A stretch of 38,157 bases of DNA from Treponema sp. (GTDB taxonomy: Bacteria; Spirochaetota; Spirochaetia; Treponematales; Treponemataceae). The DNA is taken from positions 1 to 38,157 of the forward strand of contig JAKSTL010000019.1 in NCBI GenBank assembly GCA_024402595.1, read 5' to 3'. Under the pieces are notes generated by a model. It worked only from the letters and a program-made list of their open reading frames with translations. It had not been told where the DNA came from and made no database searches. A program made the position numbers and the translations under genes. Below, one piece after another: positions 1 to 9,099 of the stretch. Positions within the stretch are counted from its first letter, which is position 1, and each line of letters begins with the position of its first letter.

Positions 1-1750
1 CTATTACATCTCTTGTTGAAGAATATGCTGTAAGGTTTCCTTCCAGAACTGTTGAGAGTCTACGCAATGGCCATGCTCCTTCTTCCCTTACAGTGTTTAC
101 TTCACCGTTTATCAGTACATTCACAAAATGCTGTATAAATGGAATTACAAGTTTATCGTTTCTTTCTACAAGATGGTCACTCATGTACAGCTTATCTTCA
201 AGTATTTCTTCAATATTCAGCGGTATTTTGTTTCCTTTCCGTTCTATGTAAGCATTTTCCAAATCTGAATAACTATTGAAGATACCTCTCACTCTTCTTA
301 CCAAAGTGGCATAATTTTCTCCATCATAGAACTTTACGGTCCTGTGACGAATCATATCCTTTGTTGACATATCATCATCCGATATATCTTCCGCCGCTCC
401 AGCTTCTGACATATTGATGATACCTTCTACTACAATGTATGGCAGCAATGATGCTTTACTCTCAATTACTATAGAGTCTCTATTCAAAAGTTCAAAATTG
501 TTGTCTATATCCTTTTGGGTAAGATAGATCTTTTCTCCACCCATTTCCATATTATCACGGCTTCTAACCAATTCAATTCTGCTTGTATCTGCCAGTTCTG
601 CAAGTCCATGTCCGTAATATTCAACCAAATCTTTAAGACCTTCACCAGACTTGATTTCATAAGTTCCAGGGCGCTCTACAGAACCTCCAATTGTTACTTT
701 CCGTTCCATTCTAAGAACTGTAACTGTTTCTCCAGCTCTGATGTATGGATTCTGTTCCAAATCTCCGTCACGACTTGCTTTGAATAAATCGTAATGAGTT
801 TCTTTTCCATCTACCGAAGTTACTATTACATCTCTTGTTGAAGAATATGCTGTAAGGTTTCCTTCCAGAACTGTTGAAAGTCTTCGTAATGGCCATGCTC
901 CTTCTTCCCTTACAGTGTTTACTTCACCGTTTATCATTACATTTACAAAATGCTGCATGAATGGTACCACAAGCTTGTCATCCCGCTGCACCAGATACTC
1001 GCTCATGAATGTTTCATCTTCGATTATTTCTTCAAGATTAAGTGGTATTTTCTTTCCGTCTCGTTCTATGTATGCGTTCAATAAATCTGAATAGCTGTTG
1101 AACAGTCCTTTATAGCGTCGTACAAAAGTTCCATAATTTTCTCCGTCATAGAACTTTACTGTTCTTCGGCGCATTATATCTTTAGCGGCCATTGAATCAT
1201 CCGCTATTTGGTTTGCAGTAGCTGTGTCACTTAAGTTTATAATTCCTTCGATTACAATATATGGCAACAATGATGCTTTACTGTGAATTGTAATTACATC
1301 TCCATTTAGCAAAGCAAAGTCATCATCAATATTAGATTGTGAAAGATAGCGCTTTTCACCACCTTCATCCATATTTTCACGGTTTCTAACCAATTCAATT
1401 CTGCTTGTATCAGCAAGTTCTGTAAGTCCGTTTCCATAATAAGAAACAAGAGTTTTTAGGTTTTCACCCTTCATAAGTTCATATTTTCCAGGACGCTCAA
1501 CAGCACCAGTTATAGAAACAACTCTAGCAATTCTATTGATTGTAATTACATCTCCCGGACGCACAAAAGGATTCTGACTTAAATCACCAAAACGACGAGC
1601 CTTGAACAAATCATAGGTTCTTTTTTTACCATTCTGAGAAGTAACTGTAACATCTCTAATTGAAGAATAAGAAGTGGTGGTGCCAGCTACCATATCAGAC
1701 AGTCGAGTTAATGCCCAGGCCTGTTTTTCTACAACAGAAGAAACTTCACC
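1..1750 (-). repeat. 822-bp in-frame tandem repeats inside the SLBB gene
   Basis: Direct repeats of 822 bp (274 codons). Positions 1-55 are identical to 823-877, and 69-114 to 891-936; 1645 onward is the more diverged third register. The first and second copies in plus-strand order are far closer to each other than to the third, which suggests recent duplication or gene conversion. Confidence 0.9.
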
Positions 1751-2191
1751 TTTTATTACAACCTTAAAACTTGCAGGATTTAACAAAACAAATTGAACAC
1801 CAGACATTGGATAGTTCTTTTGAACAATTTCTTCTACCTGTTGCTTCAAAGTAAGATAAGATTTACCACTGGCATCTAAAATTGCAAGATTTGAAACACG
1901 AATCTTGTAAGTTGGATCTACAGGAATTGTATAAGAAACAGGTATTCCATTGGCAGAATAAGTTAAAGAATAAATATCACCTGCTGTTACCATATAATCC
2001 GCATTAGACATTGCAACCTGAACTGTATTAGAAAAATCGTTGGAAGCAATAGAATTGATTGCAGAATAATCTTCCAATGCATCTTCCGCAGAAACACTAA
2101 AACTAATGGCTGCAAACATAACTGCGGCAATAAAAAATGAAGGTTTAAACACTCTGCGTTTTATAAAAATAGAAGAACCTGTTTTTTTCAT
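1..2191 (-). CDS. SLBB-domain polysaccharide export protein, C-terminus beyond the window
   Basis: Outer-membrane or periplasmic polysaccharide export protein of the Wza/PES family. The frame is open from the ATG at 2191 to the left edge (730 codons, no stop). AAAGGA lies just upstream. Residues 1-35 are a signal peptide ending near SVSAED. Residues about 60-150 are the Poly_export-like domain (VTAGDIYSLTY near 68). From about residue 144 the protein consists of 274-residue repeats, each with SLBB-like stretches (GAVERPGKYEL, GSVERPGTYEI). Units 1 and 2 are complete and unit 3 has begun at the edge. The repeat period is exactly 822 bp without indels. The gene follows wzz by 21 nt in the same direction, so the two probably form one export operon. 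Family assignment is by motif recognition. The number of repeats and the C-terminus cannot be seen. Confidence 0.85.
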   Translation of the reverse strand, partial: MKKTGSSIFIKRRVFKPSFFIAAVMFAAISFSVSAEDALEDYSAINSIASNDFSNTVQVAMSNADYMVTAGDIYSLTYSANGIPVSYTIPVDPTYKIRVSNLAILDASGKSYLTLKQQVEEIVQKNYPMSGVQFVLLNPASFKVVIKGEVSSVVEKQAWALTRLSDMVAGTTTSYSSIRDVTVTSQNGKKRTYDLFKARRFGDLSQNPFVRPGDVITINRIARVVSITGAVERPGKYELMKGENLKTLVSYYGNGLTELADTSRIELVRNRENMDEGGEKRYLSQSNIDDDFALLNGDVITIHSKASLLPYIVIEGIINLSDTATANQIADDSMAAKDIMRRRTVKFYDGENYGTFVRRYKGLFNSYSDLLNAYIERDGKKIPLNLEEIIEDETFMSEYLVQRDDKLVVPFMQHFVNVMINGEVNTVREEGAWPLRRLSTVLEGNLTAYSSTRDVIVTSVDGKETHYDLFKASRDGDLEQNPYIRAGETVTVLRMERKVTIGGSVERPGTYEIKSGEGLKDLVEYYGHGLAELADTSRIELVRSRDNMEMGGEKIYLTQKDIDNNFELLNRDSIVIESKASLLPYIVVEGIINMSEAGAAEDISDDDMSTKDMIRHRTVKFYDGENYATLVRRVRGIFNSYSDLENAYIERKGNKIPLNIEEILEDKLYMSDHLVERNDKLVIPFIQHFVNVLINGEVNTVREEGAWPLRRLSTVLEGNLTAYSSTRDVI

Positions 2192-2212
2192 ATTTATTTC
2201 CTTTATTTTTTT

Positions 2213-3244
2213 TTATTTTTCTTTTTTGAACTTAGACACAGCGTCTGGATCGTTTTTAATATTTTTTAATGCATTCAACAAAAAGGCCAGAAAAACTGAA
2301 AGAAAACCAGCTGCAAAAGTGATAATAATACAAAGTTTTCCACGACTTGGTCCCGATTTCTGATCAGGAATCTCTGCATATTCAAGAATCTGGAAAACAG
2401 GTTTTTCGCTAGCCATTGTTACTTTCAACATTTCGTATTGAGATTTTAACTGTTTATAGATTTCTTCCTGAACAGCCAGCTCCATTTTTACCATTGATGT
2501 ATCCATCATAATAGAAGGAGCACCTTTTGCGGAATAAACATTTGATACAGAATATTCAATATCACGAATCTGTTTTTGCAAATCTAGGATTCCTGAATAA
2601 GTGTTGTTAATATTATCTTCGAGATTTTGTTTTTGAAGTTTGTTTTTATCTACACCCAATTCATTAAAGCGCTGTTCCAGCAAATCAACGGTAAAATTAA
2701 CTACATCTCGGGCAAGAACTGGGTCTTTATCTTCAAAACTGATGGTAAAAACACCAGTATCTTCATCAAAATTAGATTTTAATTTTTCTTTAAGGGCTTT
2801 ACGGCTTTCGGCTTTTGGAGATTTTTCAATTTCCCATTCTTCTATAAAATTAAAACGGTCAATAATATTGTCTTGAATTGTATTAGAATTAACCAGATAT
2901 CCGGCCAAAGCACTGTTTGTAGCACCACCACCAACATTTACACCTGCCATACTTGCAAGGCCGCCCAAACTTCCAAGCATAGAACTTGCACCAGAAGATG
3001 AATCCTCTGTAATAAGCATTTGGGCTTTTGGTGTATATTTATTTGGCATAAAAGATTTTTCAGGGGGAAGCAATAAAGAAAGAATTGAAATAACAAGGGA
3101 TAAAACTGCCCCTAAACCAGTCATAATAATAATCAACCATTTTCGCTGCCAAAGAACGGCGAATAAATCAATTAAACTGATTTCCTCATCTTTTGAGTTT
3201 TGTGTAACAACTGAGTTTTCTGTATTTAATGCGTTATTTTCCAT
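2213..3244 (-). CDS. Wzz/GumC-type polysaccharide chain-length determinant
   Basis: Inner-membrane co-polymerase controlling chain length of an exported polysaccharide, 343 aa. Residues 20-60 carry the Wzz N-terminal motif (ISLIDLFAVLWQRKWLI) and the first membrane segment. A long periplasmic part has coiled-coil character around 195-290. The proline-containing motif before the second membrane segment is IPDQKSGPSRG (about 294-304), with the membrane segment at about 306-328. There is no fused BY-kinase domain. The SLBB exporter follows 21 nt downstream. No Shine-Dalgarno is visible; the best promoter lies so close that the mRNA may be leaderless. Confidence 0.85.
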   Translation of the reverse strand: MENNALNTENSVVTQNSKDEEISLIDLFAVLWQRKWLIIIMTGLGAVLSLVISILSLLLPPEKSFMPNKYTPKAQMLITEDSSSGASSMLGSLGGLASMAGVNVGGGATNSALAGYLVNSNTIQDNIIDRFNFIEEWEIEKSPKAESRKALKEKLKSNFDEDTGVFTISFEDKDPVLARDVVNFTVDLLEQRFNELGVDKNKLQKQNLEDNINNTYSGILDLQKQIRDIEYSVSNVYSAKGAPSIMMDTSMVKMELAVQEEIYKQLKSQYEMLKVTMASEKPVFQILEYAEIPDQKSGPSRGKLCIIITFAAGFLSVFLAFLLNALKNIKNDPDAVSKFKKEK

Positions 3245-3251
3245 AAAATAC

Positions 3252-3280
3252 AGAATATCAGTTTTGGGGAAGTTTTACAA
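3252..3280 (-). promoter_or_regulatory. Promoter candidate for wzz
   Basis: On the minus strand TTGTAA (3280-3275), 17 nt, TATTCT (3257-3252). The expected start falls within 1-2 nt of the wzz ATG at 3244, and no ribosome binding site lies between. Seen in sequence; activity inferred. Confidence 0.4.
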
Positions 3281-3305
3281 TTCACAATTATAATTTGTAT
3301 TTTAA

Positions 3306-3884
3306 TTATTTACGGAAAACAATTTCGCCAGTCTGGTCATTCATACTTTCTACAATTGCTAAAGATTCCAATTGAACACCAGTATCTCTAAGCTGTTTGC
3401 CGCCATTCTGGAATCCTTTTTCTATACAAATGCCAATACCTTCCAAAGTTGCGCCGGCTTTTTTAATTATTTCCATTAAACCAAAGGCTGCCTGACCGTG
3501 AGCCAAAAAGTCGTCAATAATAAGAATATGGTCTTCTGGCTGAATATATTTTTTAGATACAAAAACATGATTTGTGCATTTGTGGGTAAAGCTTTCTACA
3601 TCAGCGGAATATTTATCATCATCTTGAACAACGGTTTGTGTTTTTTTGGCAAATACAACTGGAACATGAAAATAACGAGCGGTTATACAAGCAATTCCAA
3701 TTCCAGAAGATTCTATTGTAAGGATTTTTGTTATGTTCTTACCATAAAAACGCTTTTTAAACTCAGCGCCCATCATATCCATCAATTCAACATCAATCTG
3801 ATGATTCAAAAAACTATCTACCTTTAATACATTTCCAGGTTTTACAATTCCATCTTTTATAATTCTTTCTTCCAAAAAGTTCAT
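3306..3884 (-). CDS. xpt: Xanthine phosphoribosyltransferase
   Basis: Cytosolic type I phosphoribosyltransferase converting xanthine (and weakly guanine) plus PRPP to the nucleotide. The 192-aa protein aligns from memory with Bacillus subtilis Xpt along its length: [13 protein letters not shown] (about 19-31), [12 protein letters not shown], and the PRPP loop [13 protein letters not shown] (about 120-132). I chose the ATG at 3884 because GGAG stands 5-6 nt upstream and the product then begins where Xpt begins; a TTG at 3896 would only add four residues that overlap this site. The gene sits 18 nt after the last permease of the nucleoside ABC transporter, which fits purine salvage. Confidence 0.92.
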   Translation of the reverse strand: MNFLEERIIKDGIVKPGNVLKVDSFLNHQIDVELMDMMGAEFKKRFYGKNITKILTIESSGIGIACITARYFHVPVVFAKKTQTVVQDDDKYSADVESFTHKCTNHVFVSKKYIQPEDHILIIDDFLAHGQAAFGLMEIIKKAGATLEGIGICIEKGFQNGGKQLRDTGVQLESLAIVESMNDQTGEIVFRK

Positions 3885-3902
3885 ATTTTTCTCCAAAACT
3901 TA

Positions 3903-4880
3903 TTATCTTTCTTCTCTAAAGTAAGCAATTCCCAACATTTCTGGCCCCTGATTTTCTCGTTTACGCTGCATGCTGGTAATAATTAAAACAACAATAGTCA
4001 CTAAATACTGACTCATCTTGAACAATTCCTGAACACCTCTGCTTAATCCTGGAATATACATATACAAAATGTACAAGGCACCAAACAGGAATGAACCTAA
4101 AATTGCTTTTCGGCAATCCCACAAACTAAAAATAACCAATGCAACAGCAAGCCATCCACGGTCTCCAAAACCATTGTTTGTCCAAGTTCCACCTAAATAT
4201 TCCATAACAAAATACAAACCGCCAAGCCCCGCAATAGCACCACCAGCTACAGTTGCAATATATTTGTATTTATTCAAATTGATTCCCGCCACGTCTGCTG
4301 CTCCAGGATTTTCACCAACTGAACGAAGATTTAAGCCACTGCGGGTTTTTAGAATATAAAAGGAAATTAAAAAGGCAAGGAGTATGGCAACATAAGTTAA
4401 AAATCCATAAGAAAACAGCAATTCTCCCACAACAGGAATCTTGCTGAGCCCTGGAATTGTAGCCTGATATGCCTTTGCGGTAGTTGCAACACTTACCTGA
4501 CCAACTCCACCAGCCAGTTTTGAAATTGAACCTCCAAAAAAGTTACCAAAACCAATACCAAAAGTTGTAAGAGCCAAACCAACTACATTTTGATTAGCAC
4601 GCAATGTTATTGTAAGAAAACTGTAAATTAAAGCTCCCAAGCTAGAACAAAGAAGTGCAAAAAGCAATGAAATAATCATTCCCACAAAGGAATTAGGATT
4701 TGCAACGGCATTTTCGTAAAAAAAAGCACCAAGCAAACCGGCAATACCGCCCATATACATAAGCCCCGGAATACCAAGGTTCAAGTTTCCCGACTTTTCA
4801 GTAACAATTTCACCAATGGAACCATAAAGAATGCCAATTCCCTGCACTATTGATTTTTGTATAAATGTTAGAATTATCAT
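3903..4880 (-). CDS. Nucleoside/simple-sugar ABC transporter permease (BmpG/NupQ type)
   Basis: Inner-membrane permease of the BPD_transp_2 family, 325 aa, with about eight to nine hydrophobic segments. The family signature GEIVTEKSGNLNLGIPGLMYMGG lies at about 24-46 and the cytoplasmic EAA-like loop SVGENPGAADVAGINLNKYK at about 187-206. GGAG precedes the ATG by 6 nt. It is the second permease gene of the cluster, 57 nt after the first and just ahead of xpt. Substrate (purine nucleoside or base) is inferred from the family and xpt. Confidence 0.88.
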   Translation of the reverse strand: MIILTFIQKSIVQGIGILYGSIGEIVTEKSGNLNLGIPGLMYMGGIAGLLGAFFYENAVANPNSFVGMIISLLFALLCSSLGALIYSFLTITLRANQNVVGLALTTFGIGFGNFFGGSISKLAGGVGQVSVATTAKAYQATIPGLSKIPVVGELLFSYGFLTYVAILLAFLISFYILKTRSGLNLRSVGENPGAADVAGINLNKYKYIATVAGGAIAGLGGLYFVMEYLGGTWTNNGFGDRGWLAVALVIFSLWDCRKAILGSFLFGALYILYMYIPGLSRGVQELFKMSQYLVTIVVLIITSMQRKRENQGPEMLGIAYFREER

Positions 4881-4937
4881 AAAAACTCCATTTCTACTTG
4901 TAATGCGTAATCAGTTTTTTACGACTACACAGATTTT

Positions 4938-6029
4938 CTACTTTTCAATACTTTTTTCAGCACCTTTTGTCTTTTCAATAGATACCTTGTAGCGACTAAA
5001 GAAGCTGCTTCCTATTAAGAAGAATATTATTATTCCTATAATGATGTCGGAAACATTTTCATTTAAACCAAACTGACTAGCAATTTGAATTGCTCCATTT
5101 TCCATAAAGCACAGGAAGAAAGAAATTAGCACCATGGCTCCAGAATTAAAGTTACTCATCCAGGCAACAATAATGGCTGTGAATCCTCTACCACCAGCAA
5201 GACTTGTACTAACTGTGTGACTTGCACCGCTTACAACCAGACATCCTGCCAAACCACAAATGGCACCAGACAAGGCCATTGTTCTTATAATTACCTTCTG
5301 AACATTTATTCCTGCATAACGAGCTGTATCCCAACTTTCGCCAACGACGCTTAATTCATAACCGTGTTTTGTATAACGAAGATAAAAGGCAATAAAAACT
5401 GTTACCAGAATTACAATTAAAAGATTCAATCCGTAACGCTGACCAAAAAGATTTGGAAACCAACCTGCATTGGTCATAGGATTGATAATTCCTACAGAGT
5501 TTGAACCCTTTGGATTTTCCCAGAAAACCACACTAAAAGAAATCATCTGGATGGCAATATAGTTCATCATTAAGGTAAAGAGGGTTTCGTTGGTGTTAAA
5601 TTTTGATTTAAAAAATGCAGGAATAATTCCCCAAAGCACACCAGCGAGACAACTGCACACCATAATCATTGGTAGCAAAAGCCAGTTTGGAATATTACTT
5701 CCATAAATCATTAACGCGGCAGAAGCAAGACCACCCATAAGCATTTGACCTTCTGCACCAATATTCCAGAAACGCATTTTAAAAGCTGGAACTAAACCTA
5801 CAGCAACCAGCAGAAGAACTAAAGTATCACGAATTGTAACCCAAACACGACGCTTTGTTCCAAGTGCACCATTAAAAATGCCACCATAAACTTCAAAAGG
5901 ATTTAAATCTGTAACAGAAATTATAACTAACGCACAAACCAGCAATGCTAAAAATATGGCAGCAAGTTTTATAAGTAAGGTCTGCCATAAAGGAGGATTA
6001 TCTTTTTTGCTTAAACGAATACTAAACAT
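4938..6029 (-). CDS. Nucleoside ABC transporter permease (BmpF/NupP type)
   Basis: First permease of the BmpA-type importer, 363 aa, multiple membrane segments. Recognisable stretches are FKMRFWNIGAEGQMLMGGLA (about 83-102) and the loop VVGESWDTARYAGINVQK (about 229-246). Its ATG overlaps the stop of the ATPase gene by 8 nt (ATGTTTAG), implying translational coupling. The C-terminus is charged and lysine-rich. It should pair with the 325-aa permease to form a heterodimeric channel. Confidence 0.88.
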   Translation of the reverse strand: MFSIRLSKKDNPPLWQTLLIKLAAIFLALLVCALVIISVTDLNPFEVYGGIFNGALGTKRRVWVTIRDTLVLLLVAVGLVPAFKMRFWNIGAEGQMLMGGLASAALMIYGSNIPNWLLLPMIMVCSCLAGVLWGIIPAFFKSKFNTNETLFTLMMNYIAIQMISFSVVFWENPKGSNSVGIINPMTNAGWFPNLFGQRYGLNLLIVILVTVFIAFYLRYTKHGYELSVVGESWDTARYAGINVQKVIIRTMALSGAICGLAGCLVVSGASHTVSTSLAGGRGFTAIIVAWMSNFNSGAMVLISFFLCFMENGAIQIASQFGLNENVSDIIIGIIIFFLIGSSFFSRYKVSIEKTKGAEKSIEK

Positions 6030-7566
6030 TTTCTACCTCTTCAGTCTGTGTATTTACATCGGCGGTCATAAGATAACCGATTTGTTCTTTTGTTGCAGTT
6101 CGGGCATCTACTATACCAGAAACCCGTCCGTTATTTAGAACCAAAATGCGATCACTTAAATCCATAAGAACATCAAGATCTTCTATTACGCTGATTACGG
6201 CAGCACCCCGTTCTTTTTGCTCATTTAATTTATTATAAATTGCATAGGACGAATTAATATCCAAACCGCGAACTGGGTAAGCAACCATTAAAACATCTGG
6301 ATTAGAACTAATTTCGCGACCAACCAAAACCTTTTGAACATTACCACCAGAAAGGCGGCGAACTGGATATTCTATTCCTGGCGTTACAACTTCTAGTTTT
6401 TCTTTAATGTTACCCGCAACTTTTTTTGGTTCCTTTCGTTTTACCAATGGAGCACGGCCTTTTTTATATGTTCGAAGCATAACATTGTCTGTCATTCCCA
6501 TAAGTCCAACCAAACCCATACCAAGGCGATCTTCTGGAACAAAGGCAATTTTTGCACCGGATTTTTTAATTTCGTGTGTGGATTTATTTGTTAAATCAAT
6601 TTCTTCGTTATTTTCTTTTATAAAGGTAACTTTTCCGGAGGAATATTTAAAAATGCCGTCAAGACATTCAAAAAGTTCCCTAACACCACAACCCGCAATT
6701 CCTGCTATACCAAGGAACTCTCCGCTACGGGCTGTAAAACTTACATTATCCAAGGCTTTTAATCCTTCTTTGTTCAGACAGGTTAAACCTTGTACTTTTA
6801 AAACATCACGGCTATTTACTGGTTCAGAACGGTGAATATCCAGACTGATTTTTTCACCAACCATCATTTCTGTAAGACTTTGAATTGTAGCATCTTTTGT
6901 TGCCACGGTGTCTATGTATTCGCCTTTTCTTAAAACGGAAACTCTATCACTAATTTCCATAACTTCATTAAGTTTGTGGGTAATTATAACAACAGATTTT
7001 CCATTTTCCCGCATATTTCTTAAAACCTGAAAAAGGCTTTTTGTTTCTTGAGGTGTGAGAACTGCGGTTGGTTCATCAAGAATGAGAATATCTACACCTT
7101 TGTACAATACTTTTATAATTTCTACGGTCTGCTTTTGTGAAACAGACATATCATATATTTTTTGATCAAGATTAAGATTAAAACCATAGGTGTCACAAAT
7201 CTTTTGAATATCGGCTTTAACTTTTTTCATATCAAGGACTCTGTCAACTTTTTGTCCAAGAATAATATTTTCGGCCGCTGTAAAAACATTAACAAGCTTG
7301 TAATGCTGATGTACCATTCCTATTTTGTATTTATAGGCGTCTTTTGGTGAATGAATTGCTACTTCTTCCCCATTGATAATTATCTGACCTTCATCTGGGC
7401 GATAGATTCCAGCAATCATATTCATTAAAGTGGTTTTTCCGCTACCATTTTCTCCAAGAATAGACAGGATTTCATGTCTGTATAGAGAAAGATTTACACT
7501 ATGATTAGCTACAACCGATCCAAATCTTTTTGTTATGTTTCGCAATTCGACAGCACAATCTGACAT
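6022..7566 (-). CDS. Nucleoside ABC transporter ATPase with two nucleotide-binding domains
   Basis: Cytoplasmic ATPase with two ABC domains in one chain (514 aa), as in the RbsA/BmpE/NupO group. Domain 1 has Walker A GENGSGKTT (38-46), signature SVSQKQT and Walker B VDILILDEPTA. Domain 2 (from about 255) has a degenerate Walker A (GIAGCGVRE) and the signature LSGGNVQKV, which is normal for this family. I chose the ATG at 7566 because GGGAG lies 5 nt upstream; the in-frame ATG at 7578 overlaps that site. It overlaps the downstream permease gene by 8 nt. Confidence 0.9.
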   Translation of the reverse strand: MSDCAVELRNITKRFGSVVANHSVNLSLYRHEILSILGENGSGKTTLMNMIAGIYRPDEGQIIINGEEVAIHSPKDAYKYKIGMVHQHYKLVNVFTAAENIILGQKVDRVLDMKKVKADIQKICDTYGFNLNLDQKIYDMSVSQKQTVEIIKVLYKGVDILILDEPTAVLTPQETKSLFQVLRNMRENGKSVVIITHKLNEVMEISDRVSVLRKGEYIDTVATKDATIQSLTEMMVGEKISLDIHRSEPVNSRDVLKVQGLTCLNKEGLKALDNVSFTARSGEFLGIAGIAGCGVRELFECLDGIFKYSSGKVTFIKENNEEIDLTNKSTHEIKKSGAKIAFVPEDRLGMGLVGLMGMTDNVMLRTYKKGRAPLVKRKEPKKVAGNIKEKLEVVTPGIEYPVRRLSGGNVQKVLVGREISSNPDVLMVAYPVRGLDINSSYAIYNKLNEQKERGAAVISVIEDLDVLMDLSDRILVLNNGRVSGIVDARTATKEQIGYLMTADVNTQTEEVENV

Positions 7567-7611
7567 ATAAGCTCCCATAATAATTCATGACATCATATTT
7601 CTAAGTGTGAA

Positions 7612-7663
7612 TTAAAAAAACAAAGCCGAAAATCTGCAAAAAATTAGCAAACCTTCGGCTTTT
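7612..7663 (-). terminator. Terminator or attenuator between binding-protein and ATPase genes
   Basis: Minus-strand hairpin with arms AAAGCCGAA (7662-7654 with 7630-7622), loop 23 nt, followed by G and a run of seven T. It lies 70 nt after the BmpA-like gene. Such a leaky terminator would let the binding protein be made in excess over the membrane parts of the transporter. Confidence 0.75.
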
Positions 7664-7733
7664 AATTATATCAAATTACTAATGCTCATTCTAGATTTTT
7701 TAAATGATGCATTAGAAAACTAGATTTTGCTGA

Positions 7734-8915
7734 CTATCTTTCAACGATTCCGTCAATTCTTAAATCGAAAGCTGGAGCAGCAAAACCGTTCTGTTCGTTG
7801 AAGGCACCATTTGAAACATAAGCTGCATATTTAGCCCAGTCGCCACCTTCGGCAATTAAAGTTTCGATTGATTTTCCACCAACTGTAAATGTTGTTGTAT
7901 CGAATACTTTTACAGAACCATTTTTGATTCCTTCAATTGCAGCGTCTGTTTTTGCAACTGCATCAGCGGTAGCAACTTTTGCATTGATTGGTGTGATGTA
8001 AACTGCATTGTCAGAGTATCCTTTTGACCAATCTACATCGAAAGATTCTCCAGCCATAACAGCTTTAGCAGACATTGTGTAGAATGCACCCCAGTTTAAT
8101 GCGGCAGATGCAAGAGCGGCATTTGGAGCAACTGCAATCATATCAACATTGTAACCAACACATGGAACACCACGAGCTTCACAAGCTGTTGGAGCACCAG
8201 TTGTATCTGCATGCTGAGAAATTAAAACACATTTGTTTGCGATTAAAGCTTCTGCTGTTTCTTTTTCCAATGTCATATCTGCCCAAGAGTTTGTATAGCG
8301 AACTTCCATTGTAGCAGATGGACAAATTGAGCGAGCGCCCAAGAAGAATGATGTATATCCAGAAACAACTTCTGCATAAGGATAAGCACCAACATAACCG
8401 ATTTTTGCTTCTGCGGCAGAGATTTTGCCAGAAGCAATCATTTCGTTTAATTTAAGACCAGCAACAATACCAGAAACATAGCGTGACTGATAAACTGATG
8501 GCATAAAGTTGTGCATATTTTTAAGACCACTCATAGCTGCCTGATATCCTGTTGCATGAGCAAAAACAATGTTTGGATATTCTTTTGCAACCTGAATAAG
8601 ATATGATTCATGACCGAATGAAGTTCCGATAATGTATTTACAACCCTGTTCTGCCAAGTCAATTGCTGCATCATAAGCTTTTTCATCTTCAGGAATACAT
8701 TTCTTTTCGATTACCTGTGCATCGGTAAGACCAAGAGCCTGCTTCATTTCTGCAACACCTTTCATGTGTGCTTCTGTGTAGCCTTCATTTTCATCACCAA
8801 TGTAAATTACACCAACTTTAAAAGAAGGAGTCTTTGCCTTCTTCTGTTTCTTTGCTGCGAAAACTGATGTGTTAAGTGCGAGCAAAGCCATCAATGCGAC
8901 CAATGTCTTTTTCAT
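7734..8915 (-). CDS. BmpA/PnrA-family substrate-binding protein of the nucleoside ABC transporter
   Basis: Periplasmic binding protein, 393 aa, of the BMP (PnrA-like) purine-nucleoside family. The signal peptide is MKKTLVALMALLALNTSVFA followed by a lysine-rich stretch. There is no lipobox cysteine, so unlike Borrelia BmpA or Treponema PnrA it should be soluble rather than a lipoprotein. The fold signature is KVGVIYIGDENEGYTEAH (33-50), GTSFGHES, and the characteristic ending AFDLRIDGIVER. AGGAG lies 8 nt before the ATG. It is first in the cluster and separated from the ATPase by a hairpin. Confidence 0.9.
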   Translation of the reverse strand: MKKTLVALMALLALNTSVFAAKKQKKAKTPSFKVGVIYIGDENEGYTEAHMKGVAEMKQALGLTDAQVIEKKCIPEDEKAYDAAIDLAEQGCKYIIGTSFGHESYLIQVAKEYPNIVFAHATGYQAAMSGLKNMHNFMPSVYQSRYVSGIVAGLKLNEMIASGKISAAEAKIGYVGAYPYAEVVSGYTSFFLGARSICPSATMEVRYTNSWADMTLEKETAEALIANKCVLISQHADTTGAPTACEARGVPCVGYNVDMIAVAPNAALASAALNWGAFYTMSAKAVMAGESFDVDWSKGYSDNAVYITPINAKVATADAVAKTDAAIEGIKNGSVKVFDTTTFTVGGKSIETLIAEGGDWAKYAAYVSNGAFNEQNGFAAPAFDLRIDGIVER

Positions 8916-8951
8916 GTTGTTTCTCCTAAAACATAAAAATAGTTTAAACGC

Positions 8952-8998
8952 AAAAAGGCGCCGTGAATTAAAAATTTTTATAATCCCACAACGCCCTT
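8952..8998 (-). terminator. Leader hairpin upstream of the BmpA-like gene (attenuator candidate)
   Basis: On the minus strand a long imperfect hairpin (arms about 8998-8981 and 8970-8953, stem with GGGCG and CGCC parts) is followed by TTTTT. It sits inside the predicted 5' leader, between the promoter at 9047-9019 and the start codon at 8915. It has intrinsic-terminator form, so readthrough would have to be regulated, or it protects the mRNA. Confidence 0.55.
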
Positions 8999-9018
8999 GT
9001 ATTTATTCTCATAGAGAA

Positions 9019-9047
9019 TTTATATCGAATTGGGGGACGAATGTCAA
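9019..9047 (-). promoter_or_regulatory. Strong promoter of the purine transport cluster
   Basis: Minus strand TTGACA (9047-9042), 17-nt spacer, TATAAA (9024-9019). The expected start near 9012 gives a leader of about 97 nt with the hairpin 8998-8952. Confidence 0.75.
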
Positions 9048-9099
9048 TTGCGATGTAAATTCTATGAAAAATTCTAAGATTTTGGGCGTTGCGGGCCGC

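Noticed and set aside
8916..9012. Purine riboswitch before the purine transport cluster
   Set aside because: The conserved aptamer core was not found on either strand; the space before the hairpin is too short.
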